Positions 11,371-25,100 of a stretch of DNA of 64,000 nt are shown in pieces (position 1 is the first letter of the stretch; each line of letters opens with the position of its first letter). The notes below the pieces were generated by a model that saw only the letters and a list, made by a program, of their open reading frames with translations, was not told the DNA's origin and did no database searches. This stretch comes from Atrichornis clamosus (lineage: Eukaryota > Chordata > Aves > Passeriformes > Menuridae): NCBI GenBank assembly GCA_013400975.1, contig WBMZ01003002.1, forward strand, positions 1-64,000, given 5' to 3'. Position numbers and translations under genes: made by a program.

Positions 11371-14300
11371 ATGGCCCAAGAGCGACTGTGGCAGGTCCTG
11401 GATCCATCCTGGGGAGACCCTCGTGGCCTCTCGGCTCTGCTCTGCAGCTCAGCTGCAGCCATGGTGCTGCTGAAGTGGCTGGGACGGAGGCAGGTCCAGC
11501 AGAAGATGGATGAGGCCAGGAGGTCTCGGGATCTGGCCCTGGAGAGAATGGAGAAGGCAGCTCGCAGGCTTAAGCAAGAGGTAAATTTGGGGGAACGTGT
11601 ACGAGAGGAAGGGATTATATTTTGGATAACCAAAGAAATGGGGGAGCTCTGATCAATCCCTCTTTGAATGGTGGTTAGGGCAGGGGCACGTTTTGGAGCA
11701 TCACCAATCCAATGTTTTTTAGGGTCATCACCCTCCATTGTCACAAAAAGCCCTCCCATAAAAGACAGTGTAAAGGAAGTATTTCTTAATACAGACCTGT
11801 TCAGGGAATCCTGAGGATGAAACACAGATTGGAGTTTGGGACCTTCTCTGTCAGGGCACCACCCCAGACCTCCCTATGCCCTTTCTCCTCATCCATCCCT
11901 ACTGCCAAGCCTTTCCTCTCCCATCCTCCTTCTGCCCCTCCACAGGGACCCGTCTGCCCCATCATCTTCCAAGGGGAGCTTCACACCCCTCCAACATCTG
12001 CACATCAGTGACCAAAAGCCATTTCCTCCTGCCCATGCCCAGGTAAAGAAGTACCTGGATTTTAGGAGGTCACACCCTTGGAATTGAGATTTGTCTTAAA
12101 CCCATAATAAATACCTCCTGCTGTTCTTTTCTTGGCGGGAAAGGGGGGGGGTTGCAAAAAGTCCACACACTTTTTTTTTTCCCCATGTTAATGATAAATT
12201 TTGTAAAACTTTAGCTGGTTGAACTGCTATTCAGTGAGTTAGAGTTAGAAGGGGAGTGAAAGCCTGTAGGAGAGTAAACAGAGACGGGTCAAACCACTCT
12301 TACAGGTTCATGCAGCTCTCCAGTCAGGGCGCAGTTTTCTGCCTGTTTTGGTTCTGGTTTTATGAACTAAGACTCAGCAAATTCCCCGTCAGCAAATTCC
12401 CTTGTCCAGCACACACAGTGCTCTGTGGGAGGTCTGCATGTCTACAGGGCATGTCTCCTACAATTTTCCATTCCAGGTGAGTACTGGGCAGATGTTAGAA
12501 TTGGGTATTTGCAGCCTCAACCAACCCTATCTGTCATTTTCTTCCCTCTGTACCCAATTTTCCACCCTTTGCAGAACCCAGGCACCCAGACCTCACATAT
12601 CCTCTCACTGACAATGGTGGAGCTGGCAGAGAAGCTGAAGGAGGGGTCCCTGTCCCCAGAAAGTGTCCTCTACTCCTACATGGACAAAGTGAGTGATACT
12701 TCCAGCATGGCAGAGATGCTGCAGGCTCTTCTACAGGGGGACTTTCAAATTAAAAATCATCTCATTTGCTGAGAGCACCAGCAGTGCTGGGGATTACAAT
12801 TTGTCCATACTGTGATGTCTGAAGGGTGGTTTATAGGCAAATAAGTAGGACAGAGATCCAGGAGGGAAAATTATCCCAGAAAGAAATAACTAAAGTTTAT
12901 AGGTAAGATCTGAAAAATAAATGCTGAAGTTTTGAGAAGATTGAATTTTCAACTTGAAAACTCAATATGAGTAATGTCTCCTTCCATCCCTTCATCTGTC
13001 TTGCTGCTCTTCTCTGTTCTGGAGAGGCTTTGGAGGTGAATCGGGAGGTGAACTGTGTGATAGACTTCATTCATGGGTGTGAGGCTCAGCTCCAGAAACT
13101 GAAGAAGCAAAAGGAGAAGGGGCTGCTCTATGGCATTCCCATCAGCATCAAAGACCACATTAATTGCAAGGTACATCCCAAATTCCTCTGCCTTTTGCCT
13201 TGGGGCTGGGAGCAGGCTGGGATATCCCATCCTCATCAGGAATGGCTAAGGGTTCCCTCAGACAAGGATGTTCTGGATCAAATATTGTGGGACCAGCAAA
13301 CCTGCCTTTCTTCCAATGAAAAGTTTGTTTTCTGCAGAAATTTCTAACCTGTTCTGATCTGGTTTTCCCTGGGATAGTCAGGTCCCGTTCTGTCTCTGAG
13401 AAGAGTTAGGTGGGAGTTTTGCCACAGGAGGCATCACGACTTACATCTGTTATCGTCACAGCTCCAGACAGCACCTCTCCTGTACCAAAAGAGCTTTGTT
13501 TCCCATCCCCAAGGGCCACGTCTCCTCTGGAGGGATGGTGAAATTCCTGGGCCAAGTGAAGGAAGAAGACAGCGTCATCGTCCAGGTTCTAAAGCACCAG
13601 GGGGGAATCCCCTTTGTGAAAACCAACATCCCACAGACAATGATAAAGTAAGGGCATGTTTGCCTTCATGGAAACACTATGACACGTGACTCTTGCTGTC
13701 CAAGTTAATCACACATGTTAATTGCCTCCTTACTTCAATCTGAAAGGAATTCTCTTGTATTTGATGCCTCTTTCTTCTGAAATTCAGCGGCATCATAAAA
13801 TCTACTTCACACTGATTCTACCTGCTGGGATTAATTCCACACTCACCCCTGCACGGATGTTTTATGCCCTGTATTTATGATTTGCAAAGGCAGAACTGCC
13901 TCACTCACCTGCTGATCTTCTTCTCCCCAGCTACGACTGCAGCAACCTCATCTTCGGCCAGACGCTGAACCCTCTCAACCACCAGAAGAGCCCCGGGGGC
14001 TCCTCGGGAGGAGAGGGAGCTCTAATTGCTGGGGGAGGCTCCATCCTGGGCATCGGCTCAGACGTGGCTGGCAGCATCCGCCTGCCCTCCAGCTTCTGCG
14101 GGCTGTGTGGGCTCAAACCCACAGGNTGGGGGAGGCCCTGGGCATCGGCTCAGACGTGGCTGGCAGCATCCGCCTGCCCTCCAGCTTCTGCGGGCTGTGT
14201 GGGCTCAAACCCACAGGCAACAGGATCAGGTACATCCCAGATCCTGCCCTCTTCTTCCACCCACGGTGGAGACTGCAAGGTGTCCCTCACAGTCCATCAA

Positions 14301-17300
14301 AGTTTGCAACAGTGTCCATGGTTTCCTCCAGGCTTAAGTTAGCATCTGACTGGCTCTGTTAATGACAAAAGATGACTTCAATCTGTTTTCACAACAAAGA
14401 CATACTCAGTTCTTAATAGCCCTGGCCAAGAAGCTGAAAGCAAATACTACAGGATCATCTCCTTTTGCCTTCCAAGCCCTTGCTTTGCTTGTAAGAGTCA
14501 TCTGTTTATCAGAGCTGGTTGGTCTATAGATAAAGAATTAGTTGCAGCAGGGAAAAAAAGATAATAAATACTGTCCCAAGCCCCTCGCAGCTTACAGACC
14601 ACGTAAGGCTTCCTAGCCTAGGAGGTGTCAAGTCTCTGCAGCACCTTTTGCCCTCCTAGATTTGATGGCGGGCAAATGTGAAGTTTGCAGCTCAGCGTGA
14701 CGTGCCTTACAGCCAGAGCTGCTGCTAACTGCTTCTCCCATTATGTTCCCAGCAAACAGGGGGTCGTCTCTCCTCTGATAGGAATGCAATCAGGTAAGTC
14801 CATCCAGATGACATGTTGCTATGTCAAACCTTGGCTTCTTACATCCCCTACTACTGAAATGTCAGCAAGGGTGCTCGCTCAGCTCTGTGCCTCTGAGACT
14901 GACAGATTATCCCTGCTGGACCTCCTTGCTCATTGCACTCATCCCCCATTCCTCTTCCCTGGCCTGAAACTGCTCCATGCTGGACCCCTACCAGTAACTA
15001 TGAGGCAGCAGGAGCCCACCTGCCTGCAGTGACAGGACCTTTGTGCTCGCAGTGACCGGGATGCTGGGGCCGATGGCCAGGGACGTGGACAGCCTGGCCC
15101 TGTGCATGAAGGCCCTGCTCTGCCAGGAGATGTTCCAGCTGGACCCCACCGTGCCCCCCATCCCCTTCGATGAGGAGGTGAGGCTCAGAGGCAATCCCAT
15201 GTCTCCATCTGCCCAGCAACAAAGTCAGATCTCAGGAGATTCCTGTCTGGTTTCATGCCCTAAGATAGCAAAGGATGCAGGGAAACACATGTCCTTGTGG
15301 ACAGAGGACACTCAGGAGGAGTGACCATAAGAAGCAGACACAGCAGGGTTGGCAGGCGGGAGGTGGTGTCAGAAAGATCATGCCAAGGACCACTGCTGCA
15401 CACCTGTGTTCTGGACAACGCTGCATTTCACCAGCCCTGCTGCTCCCATCATTCCCCTGACCCAGGAGACCTCAGCTGGTGCCTCCCTGAGCCCTGGGCA
15501 CAGCCCAGCCTTGTACTTCTCACGGGTGCAAGTCATGGCTCCTCTTCCCACAGGTTTACACCAGCTCAAAGCCCCTTCGCATCGGGTATTACGAAGGAGA
15601 TGGTTACTTCCAGCCCTCACCTAGCATGAAACGGGCTGTCCAGCACGCAAGGAAGCTCCTCCAGGATGCAGGGCATACGGTGGGTTTCCATGCCTGTGGT
15701 TGCCTGGAATTGTTGCCCTGCTCCTTGCAAAGTTTGGACAGATCGCTTTCCATCTCCACTTCTGCTTCTCGTAAAAGAGAAAGGCAAATGCAGTTTGTTT
15801 TCCAGACTGAAGTGTTCTTGCTTATATTTCTGGCCTGGCAGACATGATAATTATGTTCAGATATCTCCAAGTCACCCCAAGCACTGTTTTTGCCATCATG
15901 CTTGGTGTTCCCATAGATATCAAACTCACAACAGTTTCCATGATCCCTCAGCTGTTAAACACAGTTTACAGATTTCTTAATGGGTAAGTGGGAAGGAGGT
16001 TGGAGCAGCTGACCCTCTGGGGACATTTTTTAGCCTAAATTTTTCTGTAGTTCCACCAGATTTCTAAATGGGAGCTGTTCCAATGATGCAAATTAATTTT
16101 AAAAGAATTTTTAAAATTGGTATTTTTAAGTTTCTAAGAACTCTTCCCTAACATGTGGAGGAGCGGAGGCTGTGCCAGGTCACGATATGTGTTAATGCCT
16201 TGAATGGGATTAACGGGAAAGGACAGCAGGCAGATGAAAATGAGGTCTTGCTGTCTTACAGCAGCAAAAGAGGGTGTAAGCTTCCCACCGCTTCCCACAG
16301 AGCTCTGGTGAGCTCTGGTGGGGCAGGGAGGCTCACAGAGGGCTCTGTGAATCATTCACCTTTGCTGCCTCTTGGATGGGGATGATTTTCTTGCAGCTTG
16401 TTCCCTTTGCACCGCCCAAGATCGACTACGTGGTGGATGAGCTGTTCACCAGAGGGATTTTCTCGGATGGGGCCGCTCACCTGGTGGACTGCTTGTGAGT
16501 AAAACCCCCGTTGTGAAGTGGGCTGTGAGACCTGGCACTGTGAGGCCAGTGGCTGCATCCAGAGCGTTTATATTCTTGTGGGCACAAAATGAAAAATGAG
16601 CAGCAGAGCAGCAATTTCTGGAAGAATGAATGGAGCACGAGCAGCAGCCAGTTCACGTGCGTGGATAATGTGCTAGGTGCCCACTCAGCCACGCACTCAC
16701 TCACTGCAGCATGCCCAGGGTTGCACGTGGCCCCACCACTGCAGAGCTCTCCAGAACTTTTACGGCACTGAGCCACAGGCAGTGAAAAGTACTGATTTAC
16801 CTGTAATTATTACAGTGAGCACTTTTACACCTCAGCATCTACTGTTCATTGTTTCCCATTGAAACAAGCAGATTTTGTCCTCAAGCAACTCCCCTCCAAG
16901 AAGAACCCTTGCCTCGGAAGCAGCACTGCTGTTGCTGTAGCTCTGGCACAAGTGACTTGTCCTGACTGTTTCACTCTCTGCCCTTCCAGCAAAGGAGACA
17001 TCGTGGATCCCAACCTGAAATCCCAGTTCAATACTTACAGGCTTCCTGCTCTGGTGAAAAGGATCTTGGCTCTCATTTTGAAGCCCATAGTAAGTGTGGA
17101 TGTGTCTCATCTGTGCGATAGGAAATCTGCAAGGTGCGGAGGTTTCCTTGTGCAGGGAGGGAACTTGTACCTCCCAGGAATGCTTTGCTGCTTCATGTTA
17201 AGTGCCTGATGGCCTTCATAGTGAAATACATTTAATCCCTAAACCCAGGCTGAACTTGTCAAGTAAGTCTGACAGCTTTTTCTGGGAGTTTTGCATGGGG

Positions 17301-20300
17301 AGGTGGAAATATGATCCTTTCTCAGGAAACGTGTGAGCCATACAGCTCATCCAGCAATGAGCTCCAGGAGAATGGATATCACTAGCAAGGATCTAAACAG
17401 CATTCCCACATCCAGAAGATGCTCTCCAGAACTAGTAGTGTGGTCTAGAGCCTTATTTGTATGGGTTGTTGTGGTTAAATGTGTAAATGAATGTGGGAGT
17501 AAATCCACTTCCCTGGAAACTGTGCCTGTTCTTCAGAGACACTTCTGCTAGGGCAAGACATGTGCCCAAAATGCAACTGCAGGGTAGCCAGGTATTTCAG
17601 CCGCATTGTTGTCTAATCCCAAGTTTTTCTCTTCCCTCCGAAAGTACCCACGGATCGCTCGGGATCTCAGCGCTCTGTGTGGAGTGGGGTAAGACACCAC
17701 TGCAGTAGCTCTAGAGGAGAAGGGTGTGCTTGGATGTGTCCCCCTGTTCATGCAGGTAGATGCCAGCTGGCTGTGCCAAGCCCGGTCACGGGGCTGTGCG
17801 GCACAGGGTGAGCCAGGTGAGTGTGCTGCCTCTGCACCTCCTGGGCTCAGCACTGGATCATGCAGGGCTACTCAGACAGAGGTTATTTTAAGAGCTTAAA
17901 GATCCTCATAGTGACAGAGCTGGGATGACTCCACGGAGATCAGCACAGGGAGATACGGGCTGCTTGCCCCATTGGGTGGATTCTGGTACCCAGAGCATCA
18001 CGTGCCGAGTTACTGCAGAGGGCTCTGCGTGCACGTGCAGTGTGGTGTGAGGCACCTGCACCTCCCAAAGAGGCACAGACACACCAGACTGGGAACATGT
18101 GAATTTAGAAGACTGCCACGGTTTTTGTCGAGGTGTTCTGGCATGCTTTAACGTAAGCTCTTCTGACGTCCCTATAAGCACGTGTGCACACAGGGGAATC
18201 AGCTGCGTGGTACCATTGCCTGTTCCCAGAAGGGTCACGCAGTTTCCATAAAAGTGGGCTGTCTGTGTGTTTTCTGAATTGTCTGCTGTTGCCACAGTCA
18301 CAAAGCTCATTATTTCTGCCACCTTTCCAGATCTGCCAAAAACCTCTGGGATCAGCATGGAGCAGTGGCGGTAAAGTGACTTTCATTTTATTGCCCTTTT
18401 TCCTTACTAAATAGTGAGAGTTCAAAGTTTCTAAGCAATTGCTTTGCACTCTGTGATGGTCTTGGGATTGGAAGTTAATCATCATCCATTGCCCTGTATT
18501 GTCCAAGCAAAAATAGCATAGGAACAGCCACTAAAGATGAGACTTCATTTTTTCTTTTCTGTCTCTTGCCGCAAATTTTTCATGTCAGGTATTAGATGGT
18601 ATTGTCACGAGCTAAGACCACGCTTGAACTATCAAGCAGAGATGTCAGGAGTCAAAAATTGTTGTCGTAAACTCTGTGGCTTAGGTGGCCGTCTTATGAA
18701 CTGATTTGACACCAGGAACCTCAGACAGGAAGCTTTTTCCTGGACAACTGCACCCAGTGCTGCCACAAACTGATCAGGTTCCTCTTTTAAATGGGTTGAG
18801 TTTTATGCTTGAATTTGGTTTAATTGACTGGCTCCTCTTCTCCCTGCTCTGATTGTTGGAAACCTTCATGTTTCCTGTGCTCTTTATTCCCTTCCAGTTT
18901 ATCCTTATTTTATTTCTGTCCTTGAGTTTAAATAGCACCTCTCCTCTCTGGTATTTTCCGCTGCCTCACTCCTCCGTCTATTTATAGAGAGAAATTGTAT
19001 CCTCTTTCAGCTGGTGTTGTGCAATGCTGAAGAGGCTGCTTTGGTGTCCTCCCACAGGGCATGATCTGTGTTCCCTGGGACACCCTCACAATCCTCCCTG
19101 AGGAGAAACGTGCCCCCAGCCTGCCCCACCAGCCTTTATCAGTGCCGGGCACTCCACGGATGTGCATACTGCTCTGACAATTTACAGGGCAGAGGAAAAA
19201 CTCCTTCAAACCTGCCTGCTCACTGGTGGGAGTGTTTGGGAGGAAATGGGTTTGGGGGCTTTTTAAGGCGAAAACAGATTCCTCTCCCACTACCAAAAAA
19301 AAAAAAAAAAAAAAACCCCAAAAAAAGAAAAAAAAAACAAAAAAAAAAAACCAAAAAAAAACAAACAAAAAAAAAAACCAAAAAAAAAAAAAAAAAAACC
19401 CACAGAAAACCAAACACAACAAAAAAGCACAAAAAAACCCGAGACAAACAAAACAGTAAAAAACACCCAAAAAAAGGAAAAAAAAACCCAAAAACAAAAG
19501 AAAACTCTGTAGAATGTTTGATAGCTTCAAAGGTATTTTGAATTGTTTTAGTTCAGCGAAACCATATTCACACGTTTTCATCTACTGCAAACAAGAGCTG
19601 ATTCAAAACTTTTGGCTGGTGACCAGCTTTTCTCTCAGAAAAAAAAAAAAAAAATCAGGTTAGCTGCACTAACAGTATTTCCTGGAAACACATCTCATTT
19701 GTTGAACTTTCAGCAGGAAGGCTCTCAGACTGCAGGTGGCAATTGAGGTCAGAGTGAAAAATAGCCCCAAGGCCAGGTCTTTTCTGAGGCACTTGGAAGA
19801 CTCTTGTACAGAAAACTTGGTGTGAAAGGGTTGTGCAGGACAGGGCTGGGCCATGGGACAGATGTGTCCCTGTAACCAGAACATGGCTGCTGCTGTGGTC
19901 CAGCTGTGCCTATTTGCTCAGAAAAGTGAGACATCCCTTTGAGGATGGATTCATTCATTGCCTGATGTTCAGCAAAGCTGCAATAAACCAGACTACAAAC
20001 CTGGATCTCTCTTGGTCTGCAGGACAATACTGAAGCTGTGCCCCCTGCATTGCATGGGATGTCCTGAGGCTTGAGAAGCTGTCCCTTTCTGCATCTTTTC
20101 CTTACCTGTATCTTCACGTAGAATGAGAGAAGGTTTGGTGGAAGTATTTTGGATTCATGTCTTCTAGATTCTTCCACCAAAATAACCACAGCTTTTAGGA
20201 AATGATACTTTTTAGTTATCTAGACATAATTCTTCAAACTGCTGTTGATCTCCATTCAATACAATTCTAAAACAAAGCTTTCATGGGAAGGATTTGGTTA

Positions 20301-22088
20301 ATACTCAAAGAAATCAACTCTGAAATGCACACCTAGCATTTAATGTCTAGGTCTGGGCAGCCCATGGCATTCTGACAGAAAACCTAAAGGCGGAAGAACA
20401 AAATCCCTTGGCCCTTTCAAAGAACAGCTCAGATTTTATCTTATTTTCTTAGTTGTATCCAGGAAGGCTTCTTCCCCCCTTTTCCTGTGTGTCAGCACTG
20501 ATCTGCCACCGCTACCCAAGAGACATTTTTGTCATCTCCTCTATGGTTCCTTCCAGGCTTACCGCTCTGAATTCATTGCCAAATGGAGGGAGCTCCGGCT
20601 GGATGTGATCCTTTGTCCCGCGCTGGGGCCAGCCTTTAACCACGGCTACGCTGGGAAGCTCTTTGGTAATCGACACTGAGGGGTCTCTGGCACACCCACG
20701 GCCGTGTTTGAGGGCAGAGCTGCAGCAGGATGTTCCTTGGACACTTCCCAAACCATGCACGGTGCTCGCTCTTCCCTCTGTGGAAGAAAGCAAAGGAGAG
20801 GTCTCTGGGTGGGTCTTTTCACCCCATAGCCCCACCTCCTCGGAGCTGCAGGTGTTTGGATTATTAGGGGGCAGCAATTAGTGGTCCATCTGTCCCAGTT
20901 GGTCAGTGGTGAGTTTGCCCTACGTTGTCTGTGCCACAGAAAGCCCCAGAGCTGCTCCTGCCGCAGGGAGTGGCAGTGAGGACGGCTGTCAGCGCGTGCT
21001 AGACTTTGGTACAGGACCAGGCTCTTCTGGATGCAGCTGTCTCACATTTCCCAAGGCTTCTCAAACAGCAGGAAGGCTCATTGTGTATGACTTGCAGGAA
21101 AAGGCATTTTTTTATAGTTTCCAGCAAGCACTCAGGGTCCTCCATCTCTCTAGCAATGACTTTTTGAGATCCAAAATCCCCACAATGGTGTTACATAACT
21201 GGACATCAGGAATATCTTGAAAAGATAACTGGGATTTTTCCCCAGGGAATGGGAGGTGTAGATGCAGACTCTGAATGGTTCGTCCCTCCCAGAGCAAATC
21301 TAATCTCCACATGAGTGACAGGTGAAGGCACAGGTCACTCTCTGGTCTCTGGCACTCAAACCTCTCCACCAAAAGTCCCTTTGAGGCAGCATGTTTTCAG
21401 GCTCACTTCAGGACCAGCAGCTCCTGTCTACAATGCCTGCAACCCAAATTATCATCTGAAAGTTATTGCTGGCCCAGCACATTAATTTTGCCATTTTGCA
21501 TGCTCTGTGTGACCTTTTCCAGCTGCGACCTCCTACACCAATTTATACAACGTGCTGAACTTCCCTGCTGGGGTGGTGCCGGTCAGCACGGTCACGAGAG
21601 CCGACGAGGAAGAACTGAAGCACTACCGAGGGCACTACGGAGACCCCTGGGACAGGAGGCTGAAAGAGGTCAGCAGGGAAAGAGCTGAAGTCTTAGCAGG
21701 AGATTATGACTGGCAGAGCGACACCTCTGGGACATTGTCCCAAGGCTTGTCTACCTCCCCTGTTGAGAGTGGGAGCTTGTTTGGTAGTGCGGTTTGCATC
21801 CGCCGTGTTACTGCCCTGCACGTGGTGCAGCAAGGCTGGTGTTGGTCAGCCTGGCAGCTGTGCCCTTGCTTAGCTTCCTCTGCCTTCCCTTCCTGCAATG
21901 TCTTGTGCCTGCCCGGCTGCTCTGGTGCCCTGACTCAGCACTGTCCGTAACTTTTGCAGGCCGTGGAAGGAGCCCTGGGGCTGCCAGTGGCCGTCCAGTG
22001 TGTGGCTCTGCCATGGCAGGAGGAGCTATGCCTTCGCTTCATGAAGGAGGTGGAGACACTTGCCCATGGCACGAAGAGAAATGTGTGA
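11371..22088 (+). CDS. FAAH-like amidase (VDHAP-like), copy 2
   Basis: Membrane amidase-signature enzyme related to FAAH and to the bird vitamin D3 hydroxylase-associated protein; its substrate is unknown. Exons: 11371-11580, 12575-12688, 13027-13170, 13514-13647, 13931-14229, 14753-14793, 15053-15177, 15554-15679, 16397-16494, 16990-17089, 17645-17688, 18331-18370, 20557-20665, 21523-21668, 21960-22088. Exon 5 is 92 nt too long because of an assembly fault at 14126. With the expected 207 nt the product is 588 aa. A 70-residue N-terminal exon carries a hydrophobic helix at about 19-36. The triad is Lys150 (ISIKD), Ser225 (GGSSGGEG) and Ser249 (VAGSIRLP). The residue before the exon-5 tyrosine is Asn instead of the Ser seen in copies 1 and 3. 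Exon 14 uses a weak donor (GTCAGC). Exon 7 is identical to copy 3 over 122 bp, whereas neighbouring exons differ widely. The VDHAP assignment is by group resemblance, not a checked orthology. Confidence 0.88.
14126..14217 (+). other. Assembly fault: single N plus 92-bp frameshifting duplication in exon 5 of copy 2
   Basis: A lone N at 14126 is followed by a second copy of the exon segment already present at 14030-14125, minus five bases (TCCAT). This lengthens exon 5 from the expected 207 nt, as in copies 1 and 3, to 299 nt and shifts the frame. Removing 92 bases including the N restores exact paralogue length. I read it as two contig ends that overlap but were joined without merging, not as a real mutation. 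Confidence 0.85.
19295..19504. repeat. A-rich low-complexity tract in intron 12 of copy 2
   Basis: About 210 bp of poly-A broken mainly by single or paired C residues, with a second pure A16 run at 19639-19654. The long open frames across it are composition artefacts. It may be an expanded retroposon tail, but no retroposon body is visible beside it. Confidence 0.75.
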
Positions 22089-22188
22089 TTTCTGGGAACC
22101 AGCCTTCAATGTGATGACTTTTCATTCCCTGCCCTTCACTCCAGCCACCAAAGCGGAGAGTGAGCTGAAGACTCTGAACTAATGTTTC

Positions 22189-22194
22189 AATAAA
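22189..22194 (+). terminator. Poly(A) signal AATAAA of FAAH-like copy 2
   Basis: Canonical AATAAA 101 bases after the stop codon, followed by TG- and T-rich sequence. It gives copy 2 a very short 3' UTR. Confidence 0.75.
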
Positions 22195-25100
22195 GTGGCA
22201 CTAAATTCTGTTTAAAAATAATCAGCAAAAATCTCATCTCTGTCTAACTTGTCCTTCACTGTTAGAGTTAAACTGAGTCAAAAAACAAAAGAAAGGAATG
22301 AGAGTTAATGCTGGACCAAAGGAATGCAATAACAACAGTTTAACCCTATTGTTGTATGATATGAGACCCAAGAGCTGTTTATTCCAATATTTTACTGCCA
22401 ACACTGGGCAGGAGCAGATGTTTGTGGGAGAGTATAACCTGGTAAGTATAACCTCTATGGCTGTGCCATTGTTTGGCTAAGAGACTTTTTGGCAAAAACT
22501 TGCAGTCAGCCCGTCGGTTTAAATAGCTGGCAAGAGAGCTCTCCTCCACAAACTTGTCCCCTTCCTGAACTCATTTTCTGTCCTGTTCTCCGCACCATCC
22601 AGCAGTTTTACTGTCCAGGGAGCAGTGGAAAGCTTAATATTTTCTGTTTTACCATAAGCTGGGAGAAATGTTAACTGGTCTGTCATCACTCCTGTTCCTC
22701 ATTATTTCTTCCAGTTAAGCAACTGAAAATACAGGGATTTATTCCCTACAAACAGTTCAGGGAAAAGTGAGAAAGCATTTCTGTGGCTAGGCCGTTCCAC
22801 TGTTTGGTGCTTCCAACAACACTGCGAGAACTGTGTGCTGTTTCTTGACCCATTCTTCAGTCTCAAGGTGGAGGAAGGGGCTGGAGGAGAAAGTGGGAGT
22901 GATGAAGGTGATGCTCTGAACAAGCAAGTGTGCGTTGAAACAAGGCCCAATCATTAGTGGTGATTCCTTCCCCAAGCCTGCATACTCCTCCAGGCACCGG
23001 GAGAGGGGCAAGGGGTGACACCGCCCTCGTTACTCATCTGCCTCCCTGGGGCTGCTGCTGTCATCCAGCCGCCTCCCGTGGCCAGCAGCAGGTCTGAGTC
23101 ACACAGCGAGCGTGACAGTCACACAGCCTGAGTCACCACCCTCCGATCCACACAGAGCCGGGACAAGGTCCACGGCACAGCCCTGCCCCGAGGAGATGCC
23201 CTGCCTCTGCAGGATTGCTGCTGGGGGCGCCAGCCACGGAGCCCCTGCCCGGCGGGAGCCTGTGGATGGCCGTGACTCTCCCAGGTCACGAGCAAAGGGA
23301 TCTTAGCTGTCCTCTCCTAGGGAAGATGGGAGCTCACCATTAAACTGCTAATCTGCCCAGATAGCATTCCTGGCTAGATCTTAGCATGCACAGACTTTTT
23401 TTTGCTAGGAAGGGACTGTGTCTTTCATTCCTGTATCCCTCTATATCTTTGCAAGGATGAACCAAGTGAAAGAGTCCTCTTTCTAAAAGGAATTTCCCCA
23501 TGCATACTTGTGCTCTGCAATCCAGCTGCTCTTTGTGGATGGCTCTAGAAGGGATTTGCTGTGCCTCCCACTCTCCTGCCTCCATCCAGTCACTAGATCT
23601 CAGGATCCTGCAGAACTAGCTCCCAGGACCCAGCACCCAAAGGGAAGCTCTCCCTGTGATCTAGCAGATGCTGAAGCAGAATGCATAGATGCTTGGATAA
23701 AGCTGTCCTGGCACTAAAGTGGATGAGATGGAGAAGACATGTCCAGAAGAAAGTGGACAAGGTGTGGGGGAAACAAGATACAGGTTTGGACCTGATTTAG
23801 GGGTCTGTTCCAGAATTTAAAGAGCAGGTAAGTACCTCAGCTGGGCAGAGAGCAAAGCACCTTCCTGGGTAAAACTCGGGGCCCTTCTCAATTCAGGTTG
23901 TCCATGACATCAGTTGTCATTGCTGCATAAATGTGGGGGAAAAGTGGGGAGGGTGATGCTGAGAGCAGTCTGGTGAGCTCAGGCACTGAAACGCAAGCAA
24001 GGGCCTTCAGTAGTGCAAAACTTCAGGCTTTCAGGAGAGTTCTTCCTCCAGACCTCCTGCAGGCTGGAGAAGGAATGTCAGCCCCTTCCACACCCACCAG
24101 CACGGTGCTGCTGTTCCCAGCCCTGCTGCAGCTCCTTCACAAGAGCTGTTGGCTCAGGCTGCGCAGCCCTGGCAGACCTGCACTGTGTGTTTGCAGAGTG
24201 CTTGTCCAGCTGCCTGGCACTGAGCAAAGTCCAGGCTTTGGCCTGTCTCAGAGAATTATGTACGAATGCTGCTTGGGCCAAAAGGGCTTTGTTTTCACTA
24301 GTTTCTTTCATCTCCAGCACAATATCCTGGCTGTGGTCTTTGCTTTGATCATTTTTCCTCCTCCCCCTTGGTTTTAATAATTTAAATCTGCCCTCCTTAG
24401 TCCACGTTTCATTTTTGTGGCCAGATAAATAACCAAGCAAGGTTGAGAGATTGAGTCATGAGACAATTCACCTTTTTTATTTGGTTTTACTTTATTTTGC
24501 AGGACTTTTTCTTTAGGTCGCATTGTTGCATAGTCACAACATCAGGAGTAAATAAAACTCTCTAGAAGGACTGATAGCAGCAGAACATGAGTTGTTAGAA
24601 TGGTTCAATTGTCCCCTTACAGTATCCAAAGCACACAGAGCTCTCTGTGTAGCAGGCAGTGGCAGAGAACATTAGGGACACAAATATTCCCAGGAACTCA
24701 GACATTCACTTCAAACAAGTTTCAAGGAGGTGGTAGTTGAAGTAGCTAAAAGCAAATGTTTAAAAAGCGGGTGAAATGAAACACCTGGGCATAACAAGGC
24801 TCACCCTTGAAATACAAAAAAAGCAAGAATTAGGGCTGGTACATCTTTCACTCTGAAACAGCTGTTTGCTGCAAAAATCCTCATCCTTCCAACTACGGCC
24901 TCACTTGGCTCCTTCTTTTTTTTTCTTTCCTTTCACTCTTCTGCTTTGCACACAAATCACCCGACTTCCCACTTTCCCTGCTTGCCCATGGGAGCCCAGC
25001 TTCCTGCTGTAAGCTTTGTGCCCAGTGGTGGAGCACTGGGAACATCCCAGTCCCTCACCCTCAGGGCACTGAAGTCTCCGCTGTCGCTCCACAGGGACAG

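Noticed and set aside
14105..14217. Possible real tandem duplication inside exon 5 of copy 2
   Set aside because: The N at the junction, the five-base loss and the frame break in a conserved catalytic exon favour an assembly error.
19068..19581. Lys/Asn-rich and Phe-rich open frames on opposite strands
   Set aside because: Both are products of the poly-A tract in intron 12 of copy 2.
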